Part shown: positions 44,848-53,231 of the stretch, in pieces
How positions within the stretch are numbered: position 1 is the first letter of the stretch
Layout: each line of letters opens with the position of its first letter
Assembly (NCBI GenBank): GCA_018401705.1
Contig: JAGYKL010000022.1
Span: 1-55,976, forward strand
DNA length: 55,976 bases
Source: Bacteroidia bacterium
Lineage (GTDB): Bacteria > Bacteroidota > Bacteroidia > M30B66
Reading direction: 5' to 3'
Position numbers and translations under genes: made by a program
The notes under the pieces: model-generated
The model's database searches: none
What the model saw: the letters and a program-made list of their open reading frames with translations, nothing else
What the model was told of the DNA's origin: nothing

Positions 44848-47694
44848 TTAATGCTGCACTATTAATCGAGCTCCATGAACGTTGTCTTTACTCACAGCTT
44901 TCAATATATAAACTCCATTGTTAAGAGACTCAGTATTAAAAGTAAACGATGAGGAATTAGTATGGTGCAATTGTAATAACCGTCCCTGCGTATCATAAAT
45001 TTCTAAGTCGAATTCCTTAACAAGATTTGATACAGTTGCAACGTTGGATGAGGGATTAGGAAAAACAGATAAATGATCAATTTCATTGATATGCTCTATT
45101 CCTGAAACTGTAAGAAAAAAGCAGTTGCTCGTAAAGGAACAATTTTCCGTTGTCATAACAACTGCGTAATAACCATTTGTTAAAGGCTCATAAGTCATGT
45201 CAGTTGCTCCTGAAATTTCTTCATTTGTAGAACAGTTAATCCATTGATAGGTGTCTGCAAGCTGCAGGGTTGAAATAACACCTTCATTTTCGCTTACATT
45301 ATTATTGAAGGTACACTCATCAACAATTACAGTCTCTGCAGTATTAGTAGTCACAGCTGGTTCAAAATCAAAATATATGTCAACCTTATTGCCAATAACA
45401 TCTCCAATTTGGGCATTATCTCTTAGCAGAATTTTAAAAACAATTCCGCCGTGACTTTCAGGTTCATTGCTAGTGCTGTCGGCTAGCATAATATCAGGGA
45501 AATAAAATTCAAAAGCACCGTCTGAAGCTATATACCTAAGCTCAACGTTGTGGGTTGCAGAAATAAATTCGAAAGTACTTGGATCTACTAGAGAAGGCAA
45601 AGTATCTAAAATTAGAATATTCACAGCAGGAGCTGTTCCAGTATTCTGGAAACGCACATTATAAGTCAAATAGATTTGATCGAGCACTTCGAAGTTTGTT
45701 AGTGTATCCACATCAACTTTAATGTCATTTGGATCGCATGCTGCGACTATGACATTTTCATCGATTGCGGCATTATTTGCGGGATTTACGTCTCCAATAA
45801 TCGGATTGATGTAGCTTGATGCAATGTAAGGTGTACCAGTATTTGAGAAAGGAGATATTTGCAATTGAACGTAGATGTTTTGAGAAGTATATGGTTCAAT
45901 TGCTGTGATATTCCATACGATAGAATCGCTTGAGATATCAGGTATTACAGAAGCTGAAAGGAAAGAAGAAAGTTCAGTAGGGAAATTAAAAACCAGGGAA
46001 GCGTTGTTAACTGTTTCGGTACCAAAATTTTCATAGCTAATTACATATTGCGCCATAAAACCCTTAACTATCCCAGTGATTGGGTAAATATTGACTCGTA
46101 AATCTTGGTTACCTGCAATTTGCGTAAAGCTAAAATCGTTGCCATCATCAATTTGAGAATTTTGTGCATCGAAATAAGCTGATTGGCTTGAAGGGTTTGC
46201 AGTATGATAAGTTATTTCAGGTGCATTTACCACATAAGTTCCAGAATCATTCAAAAGCAAAGTATAATCACCATCTATATTTGTAAAGGTAGCCTGACCA
46301 CTTTCGAAGTTTACCATTTTATTTGAGCAAGGCAAATCGCCAGTATCGTATGTTCCATTGGTATTTAAATCATAAAACAGCTTGCCGTTTATCTCATTTG
46401 AATTAATCTTCATTTTGACAAGCCACATATCATATCCTCCATTATTACCCGAAACGTCGCCGGAAACAGATTGGACATCGCTAAAAATCATAAATTCCTG
46501 ATCGTTGATTATTGATATGTTGTCTAAGCCCTGAAAACCAGTATTATAAAAATCACTACCTGGACCACCTATTGATTTCTGCCATTCAATACTTCCAGCA
46601 TAATTTAGTTTTGCAATCCAAATATCTGAAGAACCTAAAGGGTCAGTAACATCTCCATCAGTTGAGGTCGAAATACTTGTCGTAAGATATCCTCCATCGT
46701 TTGTTTGAACGATATCAAAACCCTTGTCGCTGAAAGTACCTCCATAGCAATTTTGCCATTCGATATTAAGTGATGCATCAGTTTTAATAACCCAACAATC
46801 TGAACCACCATGATTATTTGTAATGTTCCCATTTGTGGAATTGGTAGCACCTATAAGTGCAAATCCTCCGTCACTGGTATGTATAAAATTATGGCCATCA
46901 TCCCAACTTGATCCTCCATAGCACCTTTTATGTATAATGTTCCATGAATTAGCGTCTATTACAATCATCCAATATTCTTCACCTCCATGAGCTCCGCAAT
47001 TTGCAACATCAAAGTTAGACGAGGTAGATATTGATAGTATTCCTATATTATTGTTTGCGAGGGTCCGAACTCGAGTACCAACATCTGTTGAAGTCCCTCC
47101 AAAACACTTTTGAGAAACCAGATCACCTGTTTCTGTAATCTCAACTAACCAAGTGTCTGAACTTCCATGGTTTCCGGTTACCTGCCCATCATTTGAACCT
47201 GTTGACCCCAGAAGTAAAAAATTACCGTTAGGCTTTTGAATAAAATGATTACCAACCTCATTTGCTGTTCCTCCATAACATCTCTTAAATTGCACTAAGC
47301 CATCTTGATTAAGCTTTAGAAACCATAGGTCGGCTGCTCCGCCATTTGTGGAATGATTTCCTGAAACATCGCCATCATTAGACCGGGAATCTCCAAAGAG
47401 TGCATATCCTCCATCAATTGTTTGAATTATTGTTTTTACTTCATCTAAAAATGAACCTCCATAAGTATTTGTCCATTGAACTTCGCCATTCTCATCAACT
47501 TTATTCACAAGGACGTTATTTCCTTGCTTTCCAGCGAGTATATAGCCTCCGTCGGACGTTGCATCAAAACTTCTGGCAATTTCATCTGAACTTGTTCCAT
47601 AGCATCTTTGCCAATCAATGACTGGTTGAGCATAAGCATTTCCTAAAAAGCTAAGGAATATCAAGGAATTGAGTAACAAAAAGACGTATTTCAT
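44848..47694 (-). CDS. Secreted seven-repeat (propeller) surface protein, T9SS-sorted
   Basis: A 948-aa protein with a signal peptide (YVFLLLNSLIFLSFLGNAYA). Residues about 22-430 hold seven repeats of 55-65 aa, each with C-Y-G-G-(T/S)...D-(E/V)G near its start, GG-(Y/F)-x-L in the middle and (D/S)-x-W-(L/I)-x-K at the end. Seven such units suggest a closed beta-propeller. Next is a carboxypeptidase-regulatory/SdrD-B-like segment (NGKLFYDLNTNGTYDTGDLP), DUF11/DUF7619-type Ig-like domains (ACDPNDIKVDVDTLTNFEVL, YNVRFQNTGTAPAVNILILD), and a T9SS type A sorting domain (LSVFPNPSSNVATV). Likely an adhesive or binding protein exported to the cell surface. No catalytic site is seen. Confidence 0.85.
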   Translation of the reverse strand: MKYVFLLLNSLIFLSFLGNAYAQPVIDWQRCYGTSSDEIARSFDATSDGGYILAGKQGNNVLVNKVDENGEVQWTNTYGGSFLDEVKTIIQTIDGGYALFGDSRSNDGDVSGNHSTNGGAADLWFLKLNQDGLVQFKRCYGGTANEVGNHFIQKPNGNFLLLGSTGSNDGQVTGNHGSSDTWLVEITETGDLVSQKCFGGTSTDVGTRVRTLANNNIGILSISTSSNFDVANCGAHGGEEYWMIVIDANSWNIIHKRCYGGSSWDDGHNFIHTSDGGFALIGATNSTNGNITNNHGGSDCWVIKTDASLNIEWQNCYGGTFSDKGFDIVQTNDGGYLTTSISTSTDGDVTDPLGSSDIWIAKLNYAGSIEWQKSIGGPGSDFYNTGFQGLDNISIINDQEFMIFSDVQSVSGDVSGNNGGYDMWLVKMKINSNEINGKLFYDLNTNGTYDTGDLPCSNKMVNFESGQATFTNIDGDYTLLLNDSGTYVVNAPEITYHTANPSSQSAYFDAQNSQIDDGNDFSFTQIAGNQDLRVNIYPITGIVKGFMAQYVISYENFGTETVNNASLVFNFPTELSSFLSASVIPDISSDSIVWNITAIEPYTSQNIYVQLQISPFSNTGTPYIASSYINPIIGDVNPANNAAIDENVIVAACDPNDIKVDVDTLTNFEVLDQIYLTYNVRFQNTGTAPAVNILILDTLPSLVDPSTFEFISATHNVELRYIASDGAFEFYFPDIMLADSTSNEPESHGGIVFKILLRDNAQIGDVIGNKVDIYFDFEPAVTTNTAETVIVDECTFNNNVSENEGVISTLQLADTYQWINCSTNEEISGATDMTYEPLTNGYYAVVMTTENCSFTSNCFFLTVSGIEHINEIDHLSVFPNPSSNVATVSNLVKEFDLEIYDTQGRLLQLHHTNSSSFTFNTESLNNGVYILKAVSKDNVHGARLIVQH

Positions 47695-47970
47695 AATAAG
47701 TGGAGCGCTAGCTATTCGTTAAATTCTCTAAATCAAATTTGATTCGCACTTGTTAAACATTGTTTGATGCTTTCAAAGTTTTGCCAATTAACCGGTAGAA
47801 CAATTTTAGCACTAATTATCCATAACCACAATAACCACAATGGGATACAACGTATAAGTTTATATCCTACAAAGAAGAAGCTGCAATAAGAGGAAATTAT
47901 ACTGATTTAGATAAGCGAGATTAATAAGCTTATCAATCAGAATATGCAGAAAACGTGAAATAGGCAGTTA

Positions 47971-49410
47971 TTACAGCTTGATACAAACATTCTTTGCTTC
48001 AGTAAAAAATTTAAGTGCTTCCCAACCGCCTTCACGGCCAACACCACTGTTTTTCACTCCGCCGAAAGGCGTTCTTAAATCTCTTAGCATCCAGCAATTT
48101 ACCCAAACAATGCCCGCTTTTAAATCCGCCGAAAGGCGATGAGCCCTTTTTACATTACTAGTCCAAACCGAAAAGGCTAAGCCGTAATCAGTACCATTGG
48201 CTATTTCAACAGCCTCTTCGTCTGAATCAAATGGAATTAAGCTAACAACGGGACCAAAGATTTCTTCCTGATTAATGCGGCATGCAGGACCTAAACCTTC
48301 AATAACAGTAGGCTCAATAAAGAATCCATTCTCATTACCTTGAGGAAATAAGCGGCTTCCTCCACTAAGAATAGTTCCACCTTCCTGCTTGGCAATTTCT
48401 ATGTATGAAAGAATCTTATTCATATGAGCTTCAGAAACAACAGCTCCCATTCTAGAGCCACTATTGAGTGGGTTACCTACTGTAATTTCCTTCACTTCTT
48501 TAAGAAACGCCTCTTTGAATTTGAGATAAATACTCCTTTCAATAAGCAACCTTGAGCCGCAAAGGCAAATTTGACCTTGATTAGAAAAAGCAGCCCTAAC
48601 AGTTTCATTAACAGTATTTTCAAACTCACAATCGGCAAAAACAAGCGTTGCATTCTTACCTCCAAGTTCAAGCGAAAGCTTCTTGAATTTCGGAGCAGCT
48701 ACTGAGGCTATTGATTCCCCTGTTTTGGTTCCTCCTGTAAATGAAATGGCGCTGATATCATCATGGGAAATTAGGGAAGCTCCAACCTTTGCACCTAGCC
48801 CCTGAACAATATTTAAAACTCCGTTTGGAAAACCAGCTTTAATGCAGAGCGATGCAAATCGAGTAGCTGTCATAGGAGTTACTTCAGAAGGTTTTGCAAC
48901 CACTGTATTTCCGGCGGCTAAAGCAGGAGCGATTTTCCACGTAAAAAGGTAGAGGGGTAAATTCCATGGAGAGATGCAAGCAGCAACACCAATTGGCTGG
49001 CGAAGTGTATAATTTATAGCTATATTATCCATTGCATGGGATTCTGACTGAGTATGCAGAATTGCCGTTGCAAAGAATCTAATATTGGCAATTGCCCTTG
49101 GAATATCTATGGTTTTAGCTACATGAAGAGGCTTACCTGAATCCAGACTTTCTTCTAAAGCAAGGTTCTCTATGTCCTCTTCCATAAGTTCAGCGAGTTT
49201 AAGCATTAGCTTACTTCTTTCTGAAGCTGGGGTTTTTGACCAAGTCGGAAATGCGCTTTTGGCAGCTTCCACCGCTAGGTGAATATCTTCTTTATTACTA
49301 TCAGGAATCAGGTTTATTACTTGACCTGTAGCTGGGTTAACATTTTCAAGCCAATTGTCGCTTAGAGGAGAAACAAGCTTTCCGTTAATATAATTGAGAA
49401 GTTTATTCAT
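47971..49410 (-). CDS. Aldehyde dehydrogenase, 2-aminomuconic semialdehyde / ALDH8-like
   Basis: A complete 479-aa NAD-dependent ALDH. Visible: the conserved PWNLPLYLFTWKIAPALAAG, NTVVAKPSEVTP (cofactor), FTGGTKTGESI (Rossmann), LELGGKNATLVF (general-base Glu) and NQGQICLCGSR with the catalytic Cys. The ICLCGSR form is typical of the 2-aminomuconic/2-hydroxymuconic semialdehyde dehydrogenases (ALDH8A1, XylG), enzymes of kynurenine/tryptophan or meta-cleavage degradation. No other gene of such a pathway is nearby, so the substrate is inferred from sequence alone. 27 bp downstream of the glycosyltransferase on the same strand. Confidence 0.87.
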   Translation of the reverse strand: MNKLLNYINGKLVSPLSDNWLENVNPATGQVINLIPDSNKEDIHLAVEAAKSAFPTWSKTPASERSKLMLKLAELMEEDIENLALEESLDSGKPLHVAKTIDIPRAIANIRFFATAILHTQSESHAMDNIAINYTLRQPIGVAACISPWNLPLYLFTWKIAPALAAGNTVVAKPSEVTPMTATRFASLCIKAGFPNGVLNIVQGLGAKVGASLISHDDISAISFTGGTKTGESIASVAAPKFKKLSLELGGKNATLVFADCEFENTVNETVRAAFSNQGQICLCGSRLLIERSIYLKFKEAFLKEVKEITVGNPLNSGSRMGAVVSEAHMNKILSYIEIAKQEGGTILSGGSRLFPQGNENGFFIEPTVIEGLGPACRINQEEIFGPVVSLIPFDSDEEAVEIANGTDYGLAFSVWTSNVKRAHRLSADLKAGIVWVNCWMLRDLRTPFGGVKNSGVGREGGWEALKFFTEAKNVCIKL

Positions 49411-49437
49411 AATTGATTGTAAATGTACAAAAGCAAT

Positions 49438-50526
49438 TTAGCTCGGTTGCTTAATCGGCCTTCCCTTCCAATATGTGTTTGACTTAGTGAAAGTTAGAAT
49501 AAACACAAAAAGAACCAGAAAGGGGTAAACTATCCTAAAAACCGGCCAAAAAAGAGCGTCATTTGCACTCATTTGGATAGGAGAATACAGTCTAAGCAGC
49601 AAAAGCTCCGGAATAATAACCAAAGTATACATTGGTCCAAAAGCCAAAAGCCCGGGAATAAAGTTGATCATCCATAGCATAAAGAAAAAAGCATGTAGTT
49701 TTTCTTTCAAACCATTTAGGTGATTTGTTTTGGAGGCCCACCTCACACGCTGATAAAACCAATCAGACCTTTTATTTCTGAGTTTTGTAATAACTGTAGC
49801 ATCGTCATTTTGATGGTAAAGAATTTTCAGGCCAGCCTCTTTAAATGAGTTCATTAGCAAAACATCATCGCCCGAAGCCAGATGTGCATGAGATTGGTAC
49901 TGACCAACCTTTTCCCATGCCGACTTTTTGAACATCAAATTTGCTCCGTTAGCGAGAAAAGAACTTTCATTGTTCACCCCTGCACGCGTTATCGTTTGAA
50001 GAACCAATAATTCAATATGAGAAATGAGTGAATAAAAGCCTGTTTCTGCTGGTATTCCAGATACAGGTGAGATAATCATATCGCAATGATGTTCTTTAAT
50101 TCCTTTTCTTTTAGTGTTGAGCCATGACTCAGAAAAGACACAATCAGCATCGGTTGTTAGTATCCAATTGTTTTTTGCCTGAAGGATAGCTATTGAAAGG
50201 GCATGCTTCTTAGAGCTTAGTATACCTTTATTAATTTCAATTAGCCTAAAGGCGGAAGGAAAGCCTCGCAATCTGGAAGCACTAGAAATTTCAGATTGAT
50301 CATCAACAAGAATAACTTCATCATTATCATTAAGCTTCAGATTTCCAAGACAATTAATTAAGTCGGGCAAATTATTCTCTTCGTTTCGAAAGGGAATGAT
50401 AACTGAAATCCCGATTTCTAAGTTAGGTTCATCAGATTCTATGCTTCCTGTATTGGCTGAAATCCAGAGCATAAGATAAAAAGGCAAAACAATGCAAATG
50501 AAAAATACCAAGGCAGCCATAGGCAA
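49438..50526 (-). CDS. Family 2 glycosyltransferase, membrane-bound
   Basis: A 362-aa GT-A enzyme with an N-terminal transmembrane segment (ALVFFICIVLPFYLMLWIS), catalytic domain, and three C-terminal transmembrane segments. Catalytic-domain motifs: ISVIIPFRNEENNLPDLI, EVILVDDQSE, the metal-binding TTDADC, ASGDDVLLMN (acceptor-site Asp) and QRVRW. This is the organisation of processive/polyprenyl-linked GT2 enzymes that build surface polysaccharide or glycolipid; donor and acceptor are unknown. Divergent from ruvC, with only 38 bp between the start codons, so the two promoters must overlap. Confidence 0.88.
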   Translation of the reverse strand: MPMAALVFFICIVLPFYLMLWISANTGSIESDEPNLEIGISVIIPFRNEENNLPDLINCLGNLKLNDNDEVILVDDQSEISSASRLRGFPSAFRLIEINKGILSSKKHALSIAILQAKNNWILTTDADCVFSESWLNTKRKGIKEHHCDMIISPVSGIPAETGFYSLISHIELLVLQTITRAGVNNESSFLANGANLMFKKSAWEKVGQYQSHAHLASGDDVLLMNSFKEAGLKILYHQNDDATVITKLRNKRSDWFYQRVRWASKTNHLNGLKEKLHAFFFMLWMINFIPGLLAFGPMYTLVIIPELLLLRLYSPIQMSANDALFWPVFRIVYPFLVLFVFILTFTKSNTYWKGRPIKQPS

Positions 50527-50564
50527 CTAATTTAAGGCGATTTACTTTGTAACTTGGCTGCGAA

Positions 50565-51134
50565 ATGCAAAAAGACAAAGTGATTTTAGGCATTGACCCA
50601 GGAACTAACGTTATGGGTTATGGGCTTATACATATTACAGGCAAGAAACTCAGCTTGCTGCATCTGGGGGTGTTGAATATGAATAAGATAGACAATCATG
50701 GAATGAAGCTTAAGATGATATTTGATTGTGTTTTAAGCCTAATTGAAACATATCACCCTGACGAGGTTGCTGCAGAAGCCCCCTTCTTTGGTAAAAATGT
50801 TCAATCGATGTTAAAGCTTGGAAGAGCTCAAGGTGTTGCTATGGCAGCTGCACTTCATAAGAATCTACCTGTTTTTGAATATTCTCCACGAACGATAAAG
50901 CAAAGTATTACTGGTAAAGGTGCGGCATCAAAAGAACAAGTCTCTGAAATGCTCCAAAGACTTCTAAATGCGCCACCAGAGGCTTTACCGAAGGAGTTAG
51001 ATGCGACTGATGGATTGGCAGCAGCTGTTTGTCATTACTTTCAAAACACAAAAGAAAGTATGCCTGTCAAAACCAAAAAGGTGGGTTCTTGGGCTGCTTT
51101 TGCTAAGAATAATCCTGAAAGGTTAAAATCCTGA
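50565..51134 (+). CDS. ruvC: Crossover junction endodeoxyribonuclease RuvC
   Basis: The 189-aa Holliday-junction resolvase carries its four acidic catalytic positions: GIDPGTNVMGYG (Asp, N-terminal), AAEAPFF (Glu), and a pair in ELDATDGLAAAVCH. YSPRTIKQSITGKGAASKEQ is the typical DNA-binding loop. A C-terminal extension of about 20 residues (KTKKVGSWAAFAKNNPERLK) is usual in Bacteroidota. A -7-like box (TAACTTGG) ends 7 nt upstream of the ATG. It ends 1 bp from the convergent HIT gene. Confidence 0.96.
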   Translation: MQKDKVILGIDPGTNVMGYGLIHITGKKLSLLHLGVLNMNKIDNHGMKLKMIFDCVLSLIETYHPDEVAAEAPFFGKNVQSMLKLGRAQGVAMAAALHKNLPVFEYSPRTIKQSITGKGAASKEQVSEMLQRLLNAPPEALPKELDATDGLAAAVCHYFQNTKESMPVKTKKVGSWAAFAKNNPERLKS

Positions 51135-51135
51135 G

Positions 51136-51528
51136 TTATATTGAGCTGAGAATTCTCTCCTGAATAGCCTTTAGTTCTTCTTGCGAAGGTTTCATTTTCG
51201 GACGAGAGAAATTGATGTCTTCCACATGATTCAAAGGTACAAGGTGAATATGAGCATGAGGAACTTCCAAGCCAATAACGGCAATCCCAATTCTTTTACA
51301 AGGGATAGACTTTCTCAATTTTGATTCCACCTCTTTTGCGAAGGAAAAGAGGTGCTGATAGGTTTCTTGATCTAAGTCAAATATGTTATCAACTTCCTTT
51401 TTGGGCACAACAAGCGTATGTCCTTCCACAAGAGGAAAAACATCTAAAAAGGCAAAACAGTGATCATCTTCAAGAATTTTGAAGGAAGGCAAATCGCCCT
51501 GAATGATTCTTGTAAAGATTGATGGCAT
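51136..51528 (-). CDS. HIT family nucleotide-binding protein
   Basis: A 130-aa HINT-like protein. The histidine triad is HAHIHLVP, and SIFTRIIQGDLPSFKILEDD is the typical N-terminus. It hydrolyses AMP-linked substrates (e.g. adenosine phosphoramidates) in the cytoplasm. Its ATG overlaps the greA stop (TAATG), implying translational coupling to greA, a pairing often seen in Bacteroidota. Confidence 0.93.
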   Translation of the reverse strand: MPSIFTRIIQGDLPSFKILEDDHCFAFLDVFPLVEGHTLVVPKKEVDNIFDLDQETYQHLFSFAKEVESKLRKSIPCKRIGIAVIGLEVPHAHIHLVPLNHVEDINFSRPKMKPSQEELKAIQERILSSI

Positions 51529-52010
51529 TAGTCTCTGCTGATATCTAAGATTTCGAGCTTAACTTTTCCGTTTGGCACAGTGGCTTCAACAACTTCACCG
51601 ACTGTTTTCCCAAGTAGAGACTTTGCTACTGGCGAACTAACAGAGATTTTTCCTGATTTCAAATCAGCTTCATTTTCAGCAACAAGAGTGTAAGTCATTG
51701 TTGCGTTATTTGCAAGATTCTTGATTTTAACTTTTGAGAGAATCAGTACTTTAGAATTATCGAGTTTTGATTCATCTACAACTCGTGCGTTAGCCAATAA
51801 GGTTTCCATTTTAGAAATCTTAAGCTCTAAAAGGCCTTGAGCTTCCTTTGCTGCATCATATTCAGCATTTTCAGAAAGGTCTCCTTTATCTCTAGCTTCA
51901 GCAATTTGAGCAGAAATAGAAGGTCGTTCAACTCTTTTTAGTTGTTCGAGTTCGTCGCGTAATCTCTGCAACCCCTCTTCGGTTAAATAAGTATAATTAC
52001 TAGAAGACAT
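51528..52010 (-). CDS. greA: Transcription elongation factor GreA
   Basis: The 160-aa protein stimulates RNA-cleavage by backtracked RNA polymerase. The N-terminal coiled coil (EEGLQRLRDELEQLKRVERP, SAQIAEARDKGDLSENAEYD) ends in the acidic tip residues DLSENAEYDAAKEAQ, and the C-terminal FKBP-like domain has VSSPVAKSLLGKTVGEVVEA. Normal length. Upstream lies a 17-bp perfect hairpin that separates it from the PorV-like gene. Confidence 0.96.
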   Translation of the reverse strand: MSSSNYTYLTEEGLQRLRDELEQLKRVERPSISAQIAEARDKGDLSENAEYDAAKEAQGLLELKISKMETLLANARVVDESKLDNSKVLILSKVKIKNLANNATMTYTLVAENEADLKSGKISVSSPVAKSLLGKTVGEVVEATVPNGKVKLEILDISRD

Positions 52011-52032
52011 AATTCAATGATTTAAGGCAATA

Positions 52033-52072
52033 AAACGGAAAGACTCTTCAGATTAGAAGAGTCTTTCCGTTT
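52033..52072 (-). terminator. Strong terminator downstream of the PorV/PorQ-like gene
   Basis: A perfect 17-bp stem (52033-52049 pairing with 52056-52072) with a 6-nt loop, followed on the minus strand by TTTTATT. It lies 44 bp beyond the stop of the PorV/PorQ-like gene and should stop its transcript before greA. Confidence 0.85.
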
Positions 52073-52116
52073 GGATGCTAAATTACAAAAGCATCCTAAA
52101 CAAAACAAGTTATTGA

Positions 52117-53199
52117 TTATAGATTGATTCTGGCGCCTATTGTGTGAACACCTGAGAATGGATTAGAAGCACGGTAAGCATAATCAATGGCGAACGTTGT
52201 ACCTTTTTTGTTAAGAGGAGCTTCTACAGTAAAACCTGCAGTTGGACCTGTGAAGGCATTAGATCTTCCATTTGTATTACTAATATCATCAGCGGCATCA
52301 TTACCACTAGAAGATATTTCAGCCATGTATCCACCACGAACCATAAACATTTTATTGAACGAATACTCAAGTCCGCCAACTACTTGATCTTTAGAAAAAG
52401 AATTAGAAGTAAAGTTTGCTGCAATAGTAATCTCATGTTTTTCAATTGAATTGAAAACATAAGCTCCACCAATATTTAGCAATGAAGGCAGTTCAAACGC
52501 CTCACTTCTTTGCTCAACAGTTAAACTTGCACCAGTTGCTGGTACAGTTCCTCTAAAAGATAAACCGTCGCCATTAAACTGCATTCTTGGACCAACATTT
52601 CTCAGGGAGATACCAAAGCGAATATTCTCAGTTTTACCTGTGATATACTGAACGCCAGCATCAAAGCAAACACCTGTTGCTCTAACATCAGAAATTGATT
52701 GAGAAATAGTTCTCAATACCAATCCACCGTAAATACTGTTTGAAAACTCCTTAGCATAAGAAACACCTATGTTGGTAAGATTAGGCGTAAATGTTCCAAT
52801 ACCACCTTCTGGCTGATCAACAGTAGTAACAAGGATATCTCCAAAGTTCATTGACATTACACTTAAACCAATTGTCCCAGTCTTGTCTTTACCAACGCCT
52901 TGAGTGATACCGAAAGCGTTTATCGCAACACCAGAACCTCCAAACCAATTAGAGTGAGCAAACAATACTTCAGTCTTTTTTGTAAAAGCTGTTCCTGCAA
53001 CATTTAGGAACTGGGCTTCTAAACCTCTTACCATAGAGGTATTTGCACCTGCCCATCCAGAACTTCTTGCGAATGGATTTATAAGCAATTCAGTAGCTCC
53101 TGCTTGTCCTACCCTATCTTCATTACCAGCTTGCACTGAAGAAGAAAAAACAGATGAACAAAAAGCAAGCAATGCAAATGAACGATATATGTATTTCAT
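52117..53199 (-). CDS. PorV/PorQ family outer-membrane protein
   Basis: A 360-aa protein with a signal peptide (FALLAFCSSVFSSSVQAG) and a beta-barrel-like body rich in alternating strands, ending in FAIDYAYRASNPFSGVHTIGARINL with a C-terminal hydrophobic strand. The N-terminal GQAGATELLINPFARSSG followed by WAGANTSMVRGLEAQFLN and the FLNVAG/NPA-like turn are the hallmarks of the PorV/PorQ (DUF3308-type) family. PorV proper is the T9SS shuttle for cargo. This is a paralogue class that typically sits beside one large surface protein, here the 913+-aa gene 32 bp upstream on the same strand, so it is probably its dedicated partner. Followed by a strong terminator. Confidence 0.78.
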   Translation of the reverse strand: MKYIYRSFALLAFCSSVFSSSVQAGNEDRVGQAGATELLINPFARSSGWAGANTSMVRGLEAQFLNVAGTAFTKKTEVLFAHSNWFGGSGVAINAFGITQGVGKDKTGTIGLSVMSMNFGDILVTTVDQPEGGIGTFTPNLTNIGVSYAKEFSNSIYGGLVLRTISQSISDVRATGVCFDAGVQYITGKTENIRFGISLRNVGPRMQFNGDGLSFRGTVPATGASLTVEQRSEAFELPSLLNIGGAYVFNSIEKHEITIAANFTSNSFSKDQVVGGLEYSFNKMFMVRGGYMAEISSSGNDAADDISNTNGRSNAFTGPTAGFTVEAPLNKKGTTFAIDYAYRASNPFSGVHTIGARINL

Positions 53200-53231
53200 G
53201 TTTATAGTCGTTTCTTATGAATAATGTATGA

